NCBI RefSeq assembly: GCF_004217545.1
Contig: NZ_SHKY01000001.1
Location: 6,944,001-7,008,000 of the forward strand
Direction: 5' to 3'
DNA: 64,000 nt
Source of the DNA: Krasilnikovia cinnamomea
GTDB lineage: Bacteria > Actinomycetota > Actinomycetes > Mycobacteriales > Micromonosporaceae
The notes below the pieces were generated by a model. That model was not told the DNA's origin. It was given only the letters and a program-made list of their open reading frames with translations, and made no database searches. Positions 8,741 to 16,128 of this stretch are shown here, piece by piece (the first letter of the stretch is position 1; the number at the start of each line of letters is the position of its first letter). The position numbers were made by a program, and so were the translations under genes.

Positions 8741-10255
8741 TTGCGCAAGGCAGTCATTGCGGCGGCGGCACTATCGCTGGTCGCGCTGGGAGCGGCACCC
8801 GCGAACGCCGTGGACAAGGTCAACAGTAAGCGGCTGCGCGACGCCGTCACGGTCAACGGCATCCTCGGCCACGAGCGGGTGCTGCAGCGCATCGCCGGTC
8901 AGCACGGCGGCACCCGGGCCTCCGGCACGTCCGGGTACGCCGCCTCGGCCGCCTACGTCAGGGACACCCTCGCGGCGGCCGGCTACCGGGTGAGCGAGCA
9001 GGAGTTCACCTTCCCGTTCTTCCGCGAACTGGCCCCGCCGACCCTGGCCCAGCTCGCCCCGGCCCCGGCCGGATACGCGACCCGGACGTTCGACTTCTCC
9101 GGCAGCGGCGACGTCACCGGCACCGTCGTGCCCACCACGGACGTCCAGGTCCCGGCACCGGCCACCCCGGGGGTCACCTCGGGTTGCGAGGCGGCCGACT
9201 TCACCCCGGCGGGCGCCGCCCCGGCGGTCGCGCTGATCCAGCGCGGCAGTTGCACCTTCGGGACCAAGGTGAGCAACGCGGTGGCGGCCGGATACGACGC
9301 GGTGGTGATCTTCAACGAGGGTCAGCCGGGCCGGACCGACCTGCTCTCCGGTGACCTCGGCAAGGTGTTCGGGATCCCGGTCGTGGGGCTGAGCTACGCC
9401 GACGGCGCGGCGCTGGTCACCGCCACCCAGGCCGGCGCCGTGACGGCCCGGGTCACCACCTCGACCTTCGCCGACGAGACGGCCAAGACCAGCAACGTGT
9501 TCGCCGAGACGCCCGGCGGGGACCCGGACAAGGTTCTCGTGGTCGGCGCGCACCTCGACTCGGTGATCGAGGGACCGGGCATCAACGACAACGGCAGCGG
9601 CGTGGCCACCAACCTGGAGATCGCCGAACAGCTCGCCGCGCTGAAGGTCAGGCCCCGGCAGAAGATCCGTTTCGCGTTCTGGGGTGCCGAGGAGGCCGGG
9701 CTGCTGGGCTCGGAACACTACGTCGCGACGCTGCCCGGCGCCGACCTGGCGCGGATCTTCGCGAACCTGAACTTCGACATGCTCGGCTCGCCGAACTACG
9801 TGCGGTTCGTCTACGACGGCGACGGGTCACAGACCCCGGTGTCGGGCCCGCCCGGCTCCGGGGAGATCGAGCGGGTCTTCACGGACTACTTCGCGGGGCA
9901 GGGGCTGGCCACCGAGCCGCGGGAGTTCAACGGCCGCTCCGACTACGGCCCGTTCATCGCGGTGGGCATTCCGGCCGGTGGCATCTTCAGCGGCGCCGAG
10001 GGCAAGAAGACAGAGGCGCAGGCCACAGTGTACGGAGGAACCGCCGGTGCGGCGTACGACGCGTGTTACCACCAGGCGTGCGACACGATCAACAACCTGA
10101 ACCCCAAGGCCCTGGCCGAACTCTCCGACGCCGCCGCCCACGCGGTCTACACCCTGGCGATGACCAGGACCGGCTTCTTCCCCGACGGCTCGCTGCGGGC
10201 GACGGCGGCCCGGTCGATGCCGAAGGCACGGCACGGCATGCATCCGGCCCGCTGA
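8741..10255 (+). CDS. Secreted M28 aminopeptidase with PA domain
   Basis: A TTG start behind a strong GAGGAGGA site gives 504 residues with a signal peptide (MRKAVIAAAALSLVALGAAP, ANA cleavage). A protease-associated domain (about residues 135-225: VALIQRGSCTFGTKVSNA) is inserted before the catalytic part. Zinc ligands of the M28 family are visible: GAHLDSV, INDNGSG, FWGAEEAG, NFDMLGSPN and CYHQACD near the end. Streptomyces griseus aminopeptidase S is the family model and releases N-terminal hydrophobic residues. The C-terminal 30 residues are basic and lack homology. It probably acts outside the cell in peptide scavenging. A TAGGCT -10-like element lies at 8701-8706. Confidence 0.92.
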   Translation: MRKAVIAAAALSLVALGAAPANAVDKVNSKRLRDAVTVNGILGHERVLQRIAGQHGGTRASGTSGYAASAAYVRDTLAAAGYRVSEQEFTFPFFRELAPPTLAQLAPAPAGYATRTFDFSGSGDVTGTVVPTTDVQVPAPATPGVTSGCEAADFTPAGAAPAVALIQRGSCTFGTKVSNAVAAGYDAVVIFNEGQPGRTDLLSGDLGKVFGIPVVGLSYADGAALVTATQAGAVTARVTTSTFADETAKTSNVFAETPGGDPDKVLVVGAHLDSVIEGPGINDNGSGVATNLEIAEQLAALKVRPRQKIRFAFWGAEEAGLLGSEHYVATLPGADLARIFANLNFDMLGSPNYVRFVYDGDGSQTPVSGPPGSGEIERVFTDYFAGQGLATEPREFNGRSDYGPFIAVGIPAGGIFSGAEGKKTEAQATVYGGTAGAAYDACYHQACDTINNLNPKALAELSDAAAHAVYTLAMTRTGFFPDGSLRATAARSMPKARHGMHPAR

Positions 10256-10358
10256 CGGGATCGGTACGCGGGCAGCGCCGCCCTGCTTGGCGGCGCTGGT
10301 CACCGCCGCCGCGTCGATATCGGCTGGCACTGGGAGCACGGCTGCTCCTGAACCCCCC

Positions 10359-10388
10359 GTCAGGGCCGACGCCCCCGTCGGCCCTGAC
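10359..10388 (+). terminator. 13-bp perfect hairpin, likely terminator of the M28 gene
   Basis: The arms GTCAGGGCCGACG and CGTCGGCCCTGAC enclose a CCCC loop, with further C/G pairing outside after one mismatch. It lies about 100 bases after the peptidase stop. There is no T-tract, as is usual in actinomycetes. Its right arm overlaps the -35 box proposed for the next gene. Confidence 0.6.
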
Positions 10389-10412
10389 CGGGGCGCCGGT
10401 TTCGGATACGCT
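10384..10412 (+). promoter_or_regulatory. Candidate leaderless promoter of the antiporter gene
   Basis: CTGACC at 10384-10389 and TACGCT at 10407-10412 are separated by 17 bases. Transcription would begin about ten bases later at the GTG (10422), which fits the absence of a Shine-Dalgarno sequence. Confidence 0.4.
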
Positions 10413-10421
10413 GCCCGGTAT

Positions 10422-11561
10422 GTGCGGGACGGCGATCAAGTGAAGCTTCCCGCCACCGGTACGTTCTTGACCCGCCCGTCGACCATCGCGCCGCTGGCGG
10501 CGCTGGTCGCCCTCGTCCTGGTCTGGGGTCACCAGCTGGCGCCGGCGCTCGAGGTCGTCGTCGTGCTACTGCTGGCCGGAGCGGTGCTGGCGGCGGTGCA
10601 TCACGCCGAGGTGGTGGCGCACCGGGTCGGTGAGCCGTACGGATCGCTGATCCTCGCCGTGGCCGTCACGGTGATCGAGGTCGGCCTGATCATCACGTTG
10701 ATGGTCTCCGGCGGTCCCGGCACCGCGTCGCTGGCGCGCGACACCGTCTTCGCCGCCGTCATGATCACCTGCAACGGCATAGCGGGCCTGTCCCTGCTGG
10801 TCACCGCGCTGCGGCGCGGGGTGGCCGTGTTCAACCCCGAGGGCACCGGCGCCGCCCTGACGACGGTGATCACCCTGGCCACCCTCAGCCTGGTGCTGCC
10901 CACGTTCACCATGAGCAGTCCGGGTCCGCAGTTCAGCGGCGCCCAGCTGGTCTTCGCCGCCGTGAGCTCCCTGGTGCTGTACGTGCTGTTCGTCTTCGTG
11001 CAGAGCGTCCGCCACCGCGACTACTTCCTGCCGATCACCAGCACGGGCCGGCACACCACCGACGCGGCCGAGCCCGTCGAGGACGAGCACGCCGCCACCC
11101 CCACCGCGCGCGCCGCCCTGTCCAGCCTCCTGCTGCTGCTGACCGCACTGGTGGCGGTCGTCGGTCTGGCCAAGGTGGAATCCAAGACGATCGAGGAGGT
11201 GGTGGCCGGCGCCGGGCTGCCCCACACCGTCGTCGGCGTGGTCATCGCCCTGCTGATCCTGCTGCCGGAGACCATCGCCGCGGTCCGCAACGCCCGCCGC
11301 GACCGGGCCCAGATCAGCCTCAACCTCGCCCTCGGCTCCGCCATGGCCAGCATCGGGCTGACCATCCCGGCGATCGCCGTGGCCTCCATCTGGCTGGACG
11401 GCCCGCTGCTGCTCGGCCTCGGACCCACCGAGATCGTGCTGCTGGCGCTCACCGCCATCGCCGGGGTGCTGACCGTGATGCCCGGCCGCGCCACCGTGCT
11501 GCAGGCCACGGTGCACCTGACCATCTGCTCCGGTTACCTGTTCCTGGCCGCGAACCCGTGA
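10422..11561 (+). CDS. ChaA-type calcium/cation:proton antiporter
   Basis: A 379-residue membrane protein if the GTG at 10422 is used; a second GTG at 10440 would remove six residues. There are about eleven hydrophobic segments in two related halves. The alpha-repeat motifs of the CaCA superfamily are clear: VGEPYGSLILAVAVTVIEVG in the first half and LLPETIAAVRNARRDRAQIS followed by LNLALGSAMASIG in the second, with the acidic residues that bind the cation. An acidic/His-containing central loop (AAEPVEDEHAATP) separates the halves. E. coli ChaA extrudes Na+, K+ or Ca2+ at alkaline pH. Neighbours give no further hint of function. Confidence 0.9.
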   Translation: MRDGDQVKLPATGTFLTRPSTIAPLAALVALVLVWGHQLAPALEVVVVLLLAGAVLAAVHHAEVVAHRVGEPYGSLILAVAVTVIEVGLIITLMVSGGPGTASLARDTVFAAVMITCNGIAGLSLLVTALRRGVAVFNPEGTGAALTTVITLATLSLVLPTFTMSSPGPQFSGAQLVFAAVSSLVLYVLFVFVQSVRHRDYFLPITSTGRHTTDAAEPVEDEHAATPTARAALSSLLLLLTALVAVVGLAKVESKTIEEVVAGAGLPHTVVGVVIALLILLPETIAAVRNARRDRAQISLNLALGSAMASIGLTIPAIAVASIWLDGPLLLGLGPTEIVLLALTAIAGVLTVMPGRATVLQATVHLTICSGYLFLAANP

Positions 11562-11563
11562 CC

Positions 11564-11601
11564 CCTGGCATGACCGAGCACGCCTGGCATGACCGAGCAC
11601 G
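11564..11601. repeat. Perfect tandem duplication, 2 x 19 bp
   Basis: The unit CCTGGCATGACCGAGCACG occurs twice without a break, just after the antiporter stop codon. It falls between two convergent genes and does not form a hairpin by itself. It looks like a recent slippage duplication. Confidence 0.9.
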
Positions 11602-11643
11602 CCGAGGGCCACGAGGGCAGGCCGAAGGCGGCAGGGCACCCGG

Positions 11644-13482
11644 TCAGCGAGCCATGATCAACGGCGCCGGGCCGGCGGTGGGTGTGGAGCCGACCGCGTC
11701 GGCCGCCTCCAGGCTGAGGAACGCGTCGACCGCCTCCGGGTGGAACTGCACACCACGGCAGCGGCGCAGTTCCGTACGGGCATGCTCGCGCGACAGCCCC
11801 GGATGTCCCAGCCGGGGCGTGCGCATGACCGCCCAGGCGGCGCAGACCCCGGCCACCATGCTGGCGGGCACGGACGGTGCGGCGGCCCGTCCCTGCAGTG
11901 CCCCGATGACGGTGTGCGTCCACCGCTGGATCCGCAGCTCCAGCTCGTCCGGGTCGGCCGCGTCGCCGTCGCCCGCGACGGTCGGCTCGCCGTCGCGCGT
12001 GGGGTCGCCGACCACGACGCGGTTGCGCCCGGCGCGCTTGGCCCCGTACAGCGCGTTGTCGGCGGCCTTGACGACCTGGTCGGGGGAGACGGCGTGCGGC
12101 GGCAGGGCGGCGGCGCCGACGGACACGGTGACCCCGACGGCCGTGCGCCCGTCCACCCTGATGGGCGTGCTGCCGATCCGGTCCCGCAGGCGCTCGGCCA
12201 GGCAGTCCAGGCCGTCGGGCACGGTGCTGGTCACCAGTACGGCGAACTCCTCCCCGCCGTAGCGGGCGACCACGTCGGTGCCCCGGCAGGCGTCCTTGAG
12301 CCGGCGGGCGATCTCGACCAGGACCCGGTCACCGGCCGGGTGGCCGTACGTGTCGTTGATGGTTTTGAAATGGTCCACGTCGAGCAGCAGCAGCGCGAAG
12401 GAACTGCCGTGCCGCACGGCGCGCTCGCTCTCCACGCGCATGGTCTCGGAGAGGAATCGGCGGGTGTAGAGACCGGTGAGGCCGTCGGTGATGGCGATGC
12501 GGCGCTGCGCCGCGATGAGCCCCGCCATGCGGCCCAGGACGAGCAGGAACAGCACCGCCGAGGCGACCACGACCACCAGATCCGAGCTGTCCGTCTGGCG
12601 CAGGTTCTGCACGACCAGCATGGCCGGGGCGATCGCGGTGGCGGCTCCGAGCAGCATGACGCGGAACAGCGTCGCGCCCGAGCGTTCCTCGACCGGGTCG
12701 CTCAGGCGGCGCATCGAGGGGTGCAGGCCCGCCGCCCCGAGTGCGAGGTAGCCGAGCAGCCACACCGCGTCGGGCCAGCCGCCGTCGGTGAACGACCCGG
12801 CCAGGGTCAGCACGCCGTACGCGGCGTCGCCGAGCAGGGTCAGGCCGAGGAAGCCCAGCAGCAGGTGCTGCGCGGCCTGCCGCACACCGCCGCCGAGCAG
12901 CAGGCGGATGGCGGCGGCCAGCACGCACACGTCCATGACGGGGTACACGGTCGCGAGGAGCCGGTCCTGCGCGGAGACGCCCGGGACGGTGACCATGGGG
13001 GCGACGAGCAGCACCCACCACAGGACGGCGGCGCCGACCGCGACGATCGCGGTGTCGATCAGGGCAGCCGTGTTGCGCTTCGGGGCGCGCCGCCGGTTCA
13101 GCACCACCAGGGCCGCGCCGACGAAGACGTACTGCGCGAGATAGAGGACGTTCGCCAGCAGCGGGTAGCTGCTCTCGCCCTGGGCGGCGGCCAGGAAGTA
13201 CGCGACGTCACCACCGCTGTACATCACCTGGCCGAGCGCGAGCAGCCACCAGATCGAACTCACCCGGGGCCGGTGCAGCCGGACCCCCACCGCCAGGGCG
13301 ACGGCCGAACCTGCGCTGACCAGGCAGTAGAGGACCGCCCGGGCGGTGGCGTCGGTCTCCGGCGCCGCGAAGTAGCCGATGGCCGGCGGCACCGCCGCCA
13401 GCGACCAGGCGATCCACGCCCAGGATCGGGCCCGGGTCGGGGTCACCGCCGCGCGGTCGGGCCGATTGTTCTGACGTTTCAC
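11644..13482 (-). CDS. Membrane diguanylate cyclase with degenerate C-terminal tail
   Basis: The GTG at 13482 gives 612 residues. About ten N-terminal hydrophobic segments (residues 15-320) form a membrane sensor of unknown ligand. The GGDEF domain follows: TDGLTGLYTRRFLSETM, LLDVDHFKTINDTYGH and ARYGGEEFAVLV. The active site is intact, and the inhibitory I-site is present as RGTD just before it, unlike the other GGDEF protein in this window. After the domain ends (AKRAGRNRVVVGD), a 115-residue tail includes REHARTELRRCRGVQFHPEA and VDAFLSL, which resembles the last helices of an HD-GYP phosphodiesterase without its HD or GYP motifs. It probably makes, but does not degrade, cyclic di-GMP. No Shine-Dalgarno is visible, so the start is uncertain. 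Confidence 0.88.
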   Translation of the reverse strand: MKRQNNRPDRAAVTPTRARSWAWIAWSLAAVPPAIGYFAAPETDATARAVLYCLVSAGSAVALAVGVRLHRPRVSSIWWLLALGQVMYSGGDVAYFLAAAQGESSYPLLANVLYLAQYVFVGAALVVLNRRRAPKRNTAALIDTAIVAVGAAVLWWVLLVAPMVTVPGVSAQDRLLATVYPVMDVCVLAAAIRLLLGGGVRQAAQHLLLGFLGLTLLGDAAYGVLTLAGSFTDGGWPDAVWLLGYLALGAAGLHPSMRRLSDPVEERSGATLFRVMLLGAATAIAPAMLVVQNLRQTDSSDLVVVVASAVLFLLVLGRMAGLIAAQRRIAITDGLTGLYTRRFLSETMRVESERAVRHGSSFALLLLDVDHFKTINDTYGHPAGDRVLVEIARRLKDACRGTDVVARYGGEEFAVLVTSTVPDGLDCLAERLRDRIGSTPIRVDGRTAVGVTVSVGAAALPPHAVSPDQVVKAADNALYGAKRAGRNRVVVGDPTRDGEPTVAGDGDAADPDELELRIQRWTHTVIGALQGRAAAPSVPASMVAGVCAAWAVMRTPRLGHPGLSREHARTELRRCRGVQFHPEAVDAFLSLEAADAVGSTPTAGPAPLIMAR

Positions 13483-13578
13483 GGTGTCATTGCAACGCGC
13501 GTGCGTTTCCCCGCCGGTGTCCCCGGGTTGCCGCCCGGGAGCCCGGCGCTGAGGTGCGGACCACACGCCCGCCGGCTC

Positions 13579-13621
13579 GGGCGGCCGTCGCGGCGGCGGG
13601 GCAGCCCCGCGACGGCCGCCC
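13579..13621 (-). terminator. 15-bp perfect stem-loop after the acyl-CoA dehydrogenase gene
   Basis: Arms GGGCGGCCGTCGCGG and CCGCGACGGCCGCCC enclose a 13-base loop. The structure begins three bases beyond the stop codon of the minus-strand dehydrogenase gene and separates it from the diguanylate cyclase gene. Confidence 0.75.
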
Positions 13622-13624
13622 CGG

Positions 13625-15403
13625 TCAGGGCCGCATTTCGTACGCCCCGCTGAGCGCCTCCACCTGGGCCCACACGCGGGCGGTGCGCTCCGCGTCTGGG
13701 ACCGGGCGGCGCACGTGCGCCAGCGCCCAGGCGGCCTGCGCCTCGGTGGTCGCGGTCTTGCCGTGCAGTTCGGTCGCGCCCGCCGAGAAGTCCCGCACCA
13801 GCACGTCGAAGATCTCGTCGAGGACGTCGCCGTCGAGGCCGGTCAGCTCGGCCTGTTCCAGGATCAGCTGGCCGTAGACGATCAGGGCGAACAGCTGGCC
13901 GACCGCCAGCAGGAAGTCGAGGTCCTCCTGCTGGGCCGGGCTCGGAGCATCGCCGAGCAGCAGCGCACAGAATCCGTCGGCCTGTTCCCGGAAGCGGGCC
14001 ACGTTCGGCACCGCGGCGTGCGCGTCGTACGCCGCCCGCCAGTCGTGGAACTGGATCGCGCCCAGGCCCCGGGCCGGGCCCTGCCGGAACAGGAACTCGT
14101 CGTCGGCGGCGTCGTGGCGGGTGGGCACCGGCGGGTAGGCGGCCGGGGCGAACAGGTAGTTCGCCATGAACTTCAGGATCAGCGCGAGGTTGACGTGCAC
14201 CGTGCCCTCGAGCTTGGGCAGCCCGCGAATGTCGCGGGCGGCCTTGTCGAAGTAGGTGTCCGCCTCGAAGCCCTTGGCGGCGATGACGTCCCAGAGCAGG
14301 TCGATGACCTTCTCGCCCTCGGTGGTGACCTTCATCTTGGTCATCGGGTTGAACAGCAGGTACCGGCGGTCGTCGGGCCCGGCGCTGCGGAAGTAGTCGA
14401 CGGCCCGGTCGCTGAACAGCTTCATCGCGACCAGGCGGGCGTACGCGTCGGTCAGCTCCCGCCGGACGTGCGGGAAGTCGGTGACCCGCTTGCCGTACAG
14501 GACGCGGTTGTGGGCGTGGGTGACCGCCTCGAACATCGCGTGCTCGCAGATGCCGATGGACGCGGTGCAGAGGTTGAACTTGCCGACGTTGACCGTGTTG
14601 AGCGCGGCGTCGAACGCGGCCTTGCCGGTGTGCAGCACGTCCTCGGCCCGGACCGGGTAGTCCTCCAGCCGGAACTCGCTGACGTACATCTGCGCGTTCA
14701 CCACGTTCTTGACGAGGTGGTACGCGGGGTGGCGGCTGTCGGCGACGAAGAAGACGTACCCGTCCGGGCCCTCGACGTCGGCGCGGCGACCGAAGACCGA
14801 GACCAGGCCTGCGACGTTGCCGTTGCCGATGTAGTACTTGCCGCCGGTGGCGCGGAACCCGCCCTCGCCGGGCTGGCTGGGCATGCCCTCGCGGCCCTCG
14901 CTTCGCTCGGTGCACTCGGTCATGCCGTCCGGGGTGAGGATCATGTCGGTCGAGTAGATGTCGGCGCCGTGGCCGCGCTCGGACAGCCCGAACGCCATGA
15001 CGTGCCCGTCGTCGAGCAGCCGCGCGGCGTGTGCCCGCGCCGCCGGGTTGGCGCTCTGCCACACCGGGCCGAGCCCCAGCACGGTGACCTGCCAGGTGTA
15101 CCAGTAGCCGAGGCCGTAGAAGCCGAGGATCTCGCTGAGGGCGGCGTTGCGGGCGGTGTCCCACCGCTTGGCGGGGTTGCCGTCGCCGTCGGCCGCGGGG
15201 GTGAGGAACGTCGCGAACAGCCCCTCCTTGGCGGCGAAGTCGAGGAAGTCGCCGTACCAGGCCCGCTGGTTGTACGTCTCGACGAGGGCCTGCTTGCCGC
15301 GCGTCTCGAACCAGTCCACGGTGGCGCGCAGCAGGCGGCGGCTCTCGTCGTCGAGGTGGACCGGGTCGTAGGTACGCGGGTTGAGCAGCGGAGAGTCCGC
15401 CAT
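13625..15403 (-). CDS. Acyl-CoA dehydrogenase family flavoprotein
   Basis: The ATG at 15403 gives 592 residues, with a purine-rich GAAGGAAGGGGAA upstream. It belongs to the larger FadE-like acyl-CoA dehydrogenases: VMAFGLSERGHGADIYSTDM resembles the FAD/substrate-binding strand, GGKYYIGNGNVAGLVSVFGR the beta-domain, and DRAVDYFRSAGPDDRRYLLF to EGEKVIDLLWDVIAAKGFEA the C-terminal helical domain. It would oxidise an acyl-CoA to the 2-enoyl form; the chain is not predictable. Around 14880-14930 a segment coding TECTERSEGREGMPS interrupts the expected sequence and contains GAGCGAAGCGAGGG, a sequence often seen as a dispersed repeat. It lies 41 bases downstream of a PadR regulator in the same direction. 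Confidence 0.88.
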   Translation of the reverse strand: MADSPLLNPRTYDPVHLDDESRRLLRATVDWFETRGKQALVETYNQRAWYGDFLDFAAKEGLFATFLTPAADGDGNPAKRWDTARNAALSEILGFYGLGYWYTWQVTVLGLGPVWQSANPAARAHAARLLDDGHVMAFGLSERGHGADIYSTDMILTPDGMTECTERSEGREGMPSQPGEGGFRATGGKYYIGNGNVAGLVSVFGRRADVEGPDGYVFFVADSRHPAYHLVKNVVNAQMYVSEFRLEDYPVRAEDVLHTGKAAFDAALNTVNVGKFNLCTASIGICEHAMFEAVTHAHNRVLYGKRVTDFPHVRRELTDAYARLVAMKLFSDRAVDYFRSAGPDDRRYLLFNPMTKMKVTTEGEKVIDLLWDVIAAKGFEADTYFDKAARDIRGLPKLEGTVHVNLALILKFMANYLFAPAAYPPVPTRHDAADDEFLFRQGPARGLGAIQFHDWRAAYDAHAAVPNVARFREQADGFCALLLGDAPSPAQQEDLDFLLAVGQLFALIVYGQLILEQAELTGLDGDVLDEIFDVLVRDFSAGATELHGKTATTEAQAAWALAHVRRPVPDAERTARVWAQVEALSGAYEMRP

Positions 15404-15444
15404 GACAGCGTTCCCCTTCCTTCGGTGAGGGTGGTGTGGACGGT

Positions 15445-15996
15445 TCAGTGGTGCAGGTCGCGCAGGGTGGCCAGCACGTCGTCCAGCCAGGTGAGCACCA
15501 TCCGCTCGTACGCGATGCCGCCGCGCAGCACGACGTGCTGCAGGGACTGCCCGACGTCGAGCGCGGCCGGGTCGGGGAAGTCGCGGGCTTCGCCCGCGAG
15601 GTAGCGGGCGAGGATGTCCTGGTGGGTCTTGCGGTAGCGCTCCACCTCGGTGATCAGCGCGGACCGCCCGGCGGCGCCGTCGAACGCGGCACCCCTGATC
15701 TTCACGGCCAGCTCGTGGCGGATGGCCTCGGGCTGGACCGGCTCGTGCAGCCAGGCGGTGAGGGCGCTGCGCCCGGCGGGCGCCACCCGGAAGGAGCGCT
15801 TGTCGGGGCGGCCCTCCTGACCGATCTGCTCGGCCGTGACCCAGCCGTCGGTCTCCATGCGCTTGAGCACGCGGTAGATCTGCTGGTGGGTGGCCGTCCA
15901 GAACCGGCCGATCGACCGCTCGAAACGCCTGGCCAGCTCGTAGCCGGAGCCGGGCTGCTCCAGCAACGAGACCAGGATCGCGTGTTCGAGGGCCAT
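15445..15996 (-). CDS. PadR family transcriptional regulator
   Basis: The ATG at 15996 starts at MALEHAILVSLLEQPGSGYE, the usual N-terminus of PadR winged-helix proteins, giving 183 residues; the frame stays open further upstream but that part crosses the operator. The HTH and wing are visible as LARRFERSIGRFWTATHQQI and RVLKRMETDGWVTAEQIGQE. The C-terminal half is the PadR C-terminal dimerisation helix bundle. It precedes the acyl-CoA dehydrogenase gene by 41 bases in the same direction, and a palindrome lies directly upstream of its start. It is therefore likely an autorepressor controlling this two-gene unit. The effector is unknown. Confidence 0.9.
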   Translation of the reverse strand: MALEHAILVSLLEQPGSGYELARRFERSIGRFWTATHQQIYRVLKRMETDGWVTAEQIGQEGRPDKRSFRVAPAGRSALTAWLHEPVQPEAIRHELAVKIRGAAFDGAAGRSALITEVERYRKTHQDILARYLAGEARDFPDPAALDVGQSLQHVVLRGGIAYERMVLTWLDDVLATLRDLHH

Positions 15997-16006
15997 GCCC
16001 CGCATC

Positions 16007-16032
16007 TTGCTATGCAACTCGTTGCACAGCAA
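16007..16032. promoter_or_regulatory. 26-bp imperfect palindrome, probable PadR operator
   Basis: The half-sites are TTGCTATGCAAC and GTTGCACAGCAA around a TC centre: 22 of 26 positions are symmetric. It begins ten bases upstream of the PadR start codon and lies between this gene and the divergent LuxR-type gene at 16129, so it may affect both. Confidence 0.65.
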
Positions 16033-16128
16033 GACGCGGCGCCCGGCGACCCGAAACAGCGCCGCGCGGTACCACGGCGCAACCATCGACCTGGCAGAAT
16101 GTTCGGCCGGCGCAGGGGAGGCACTGGG

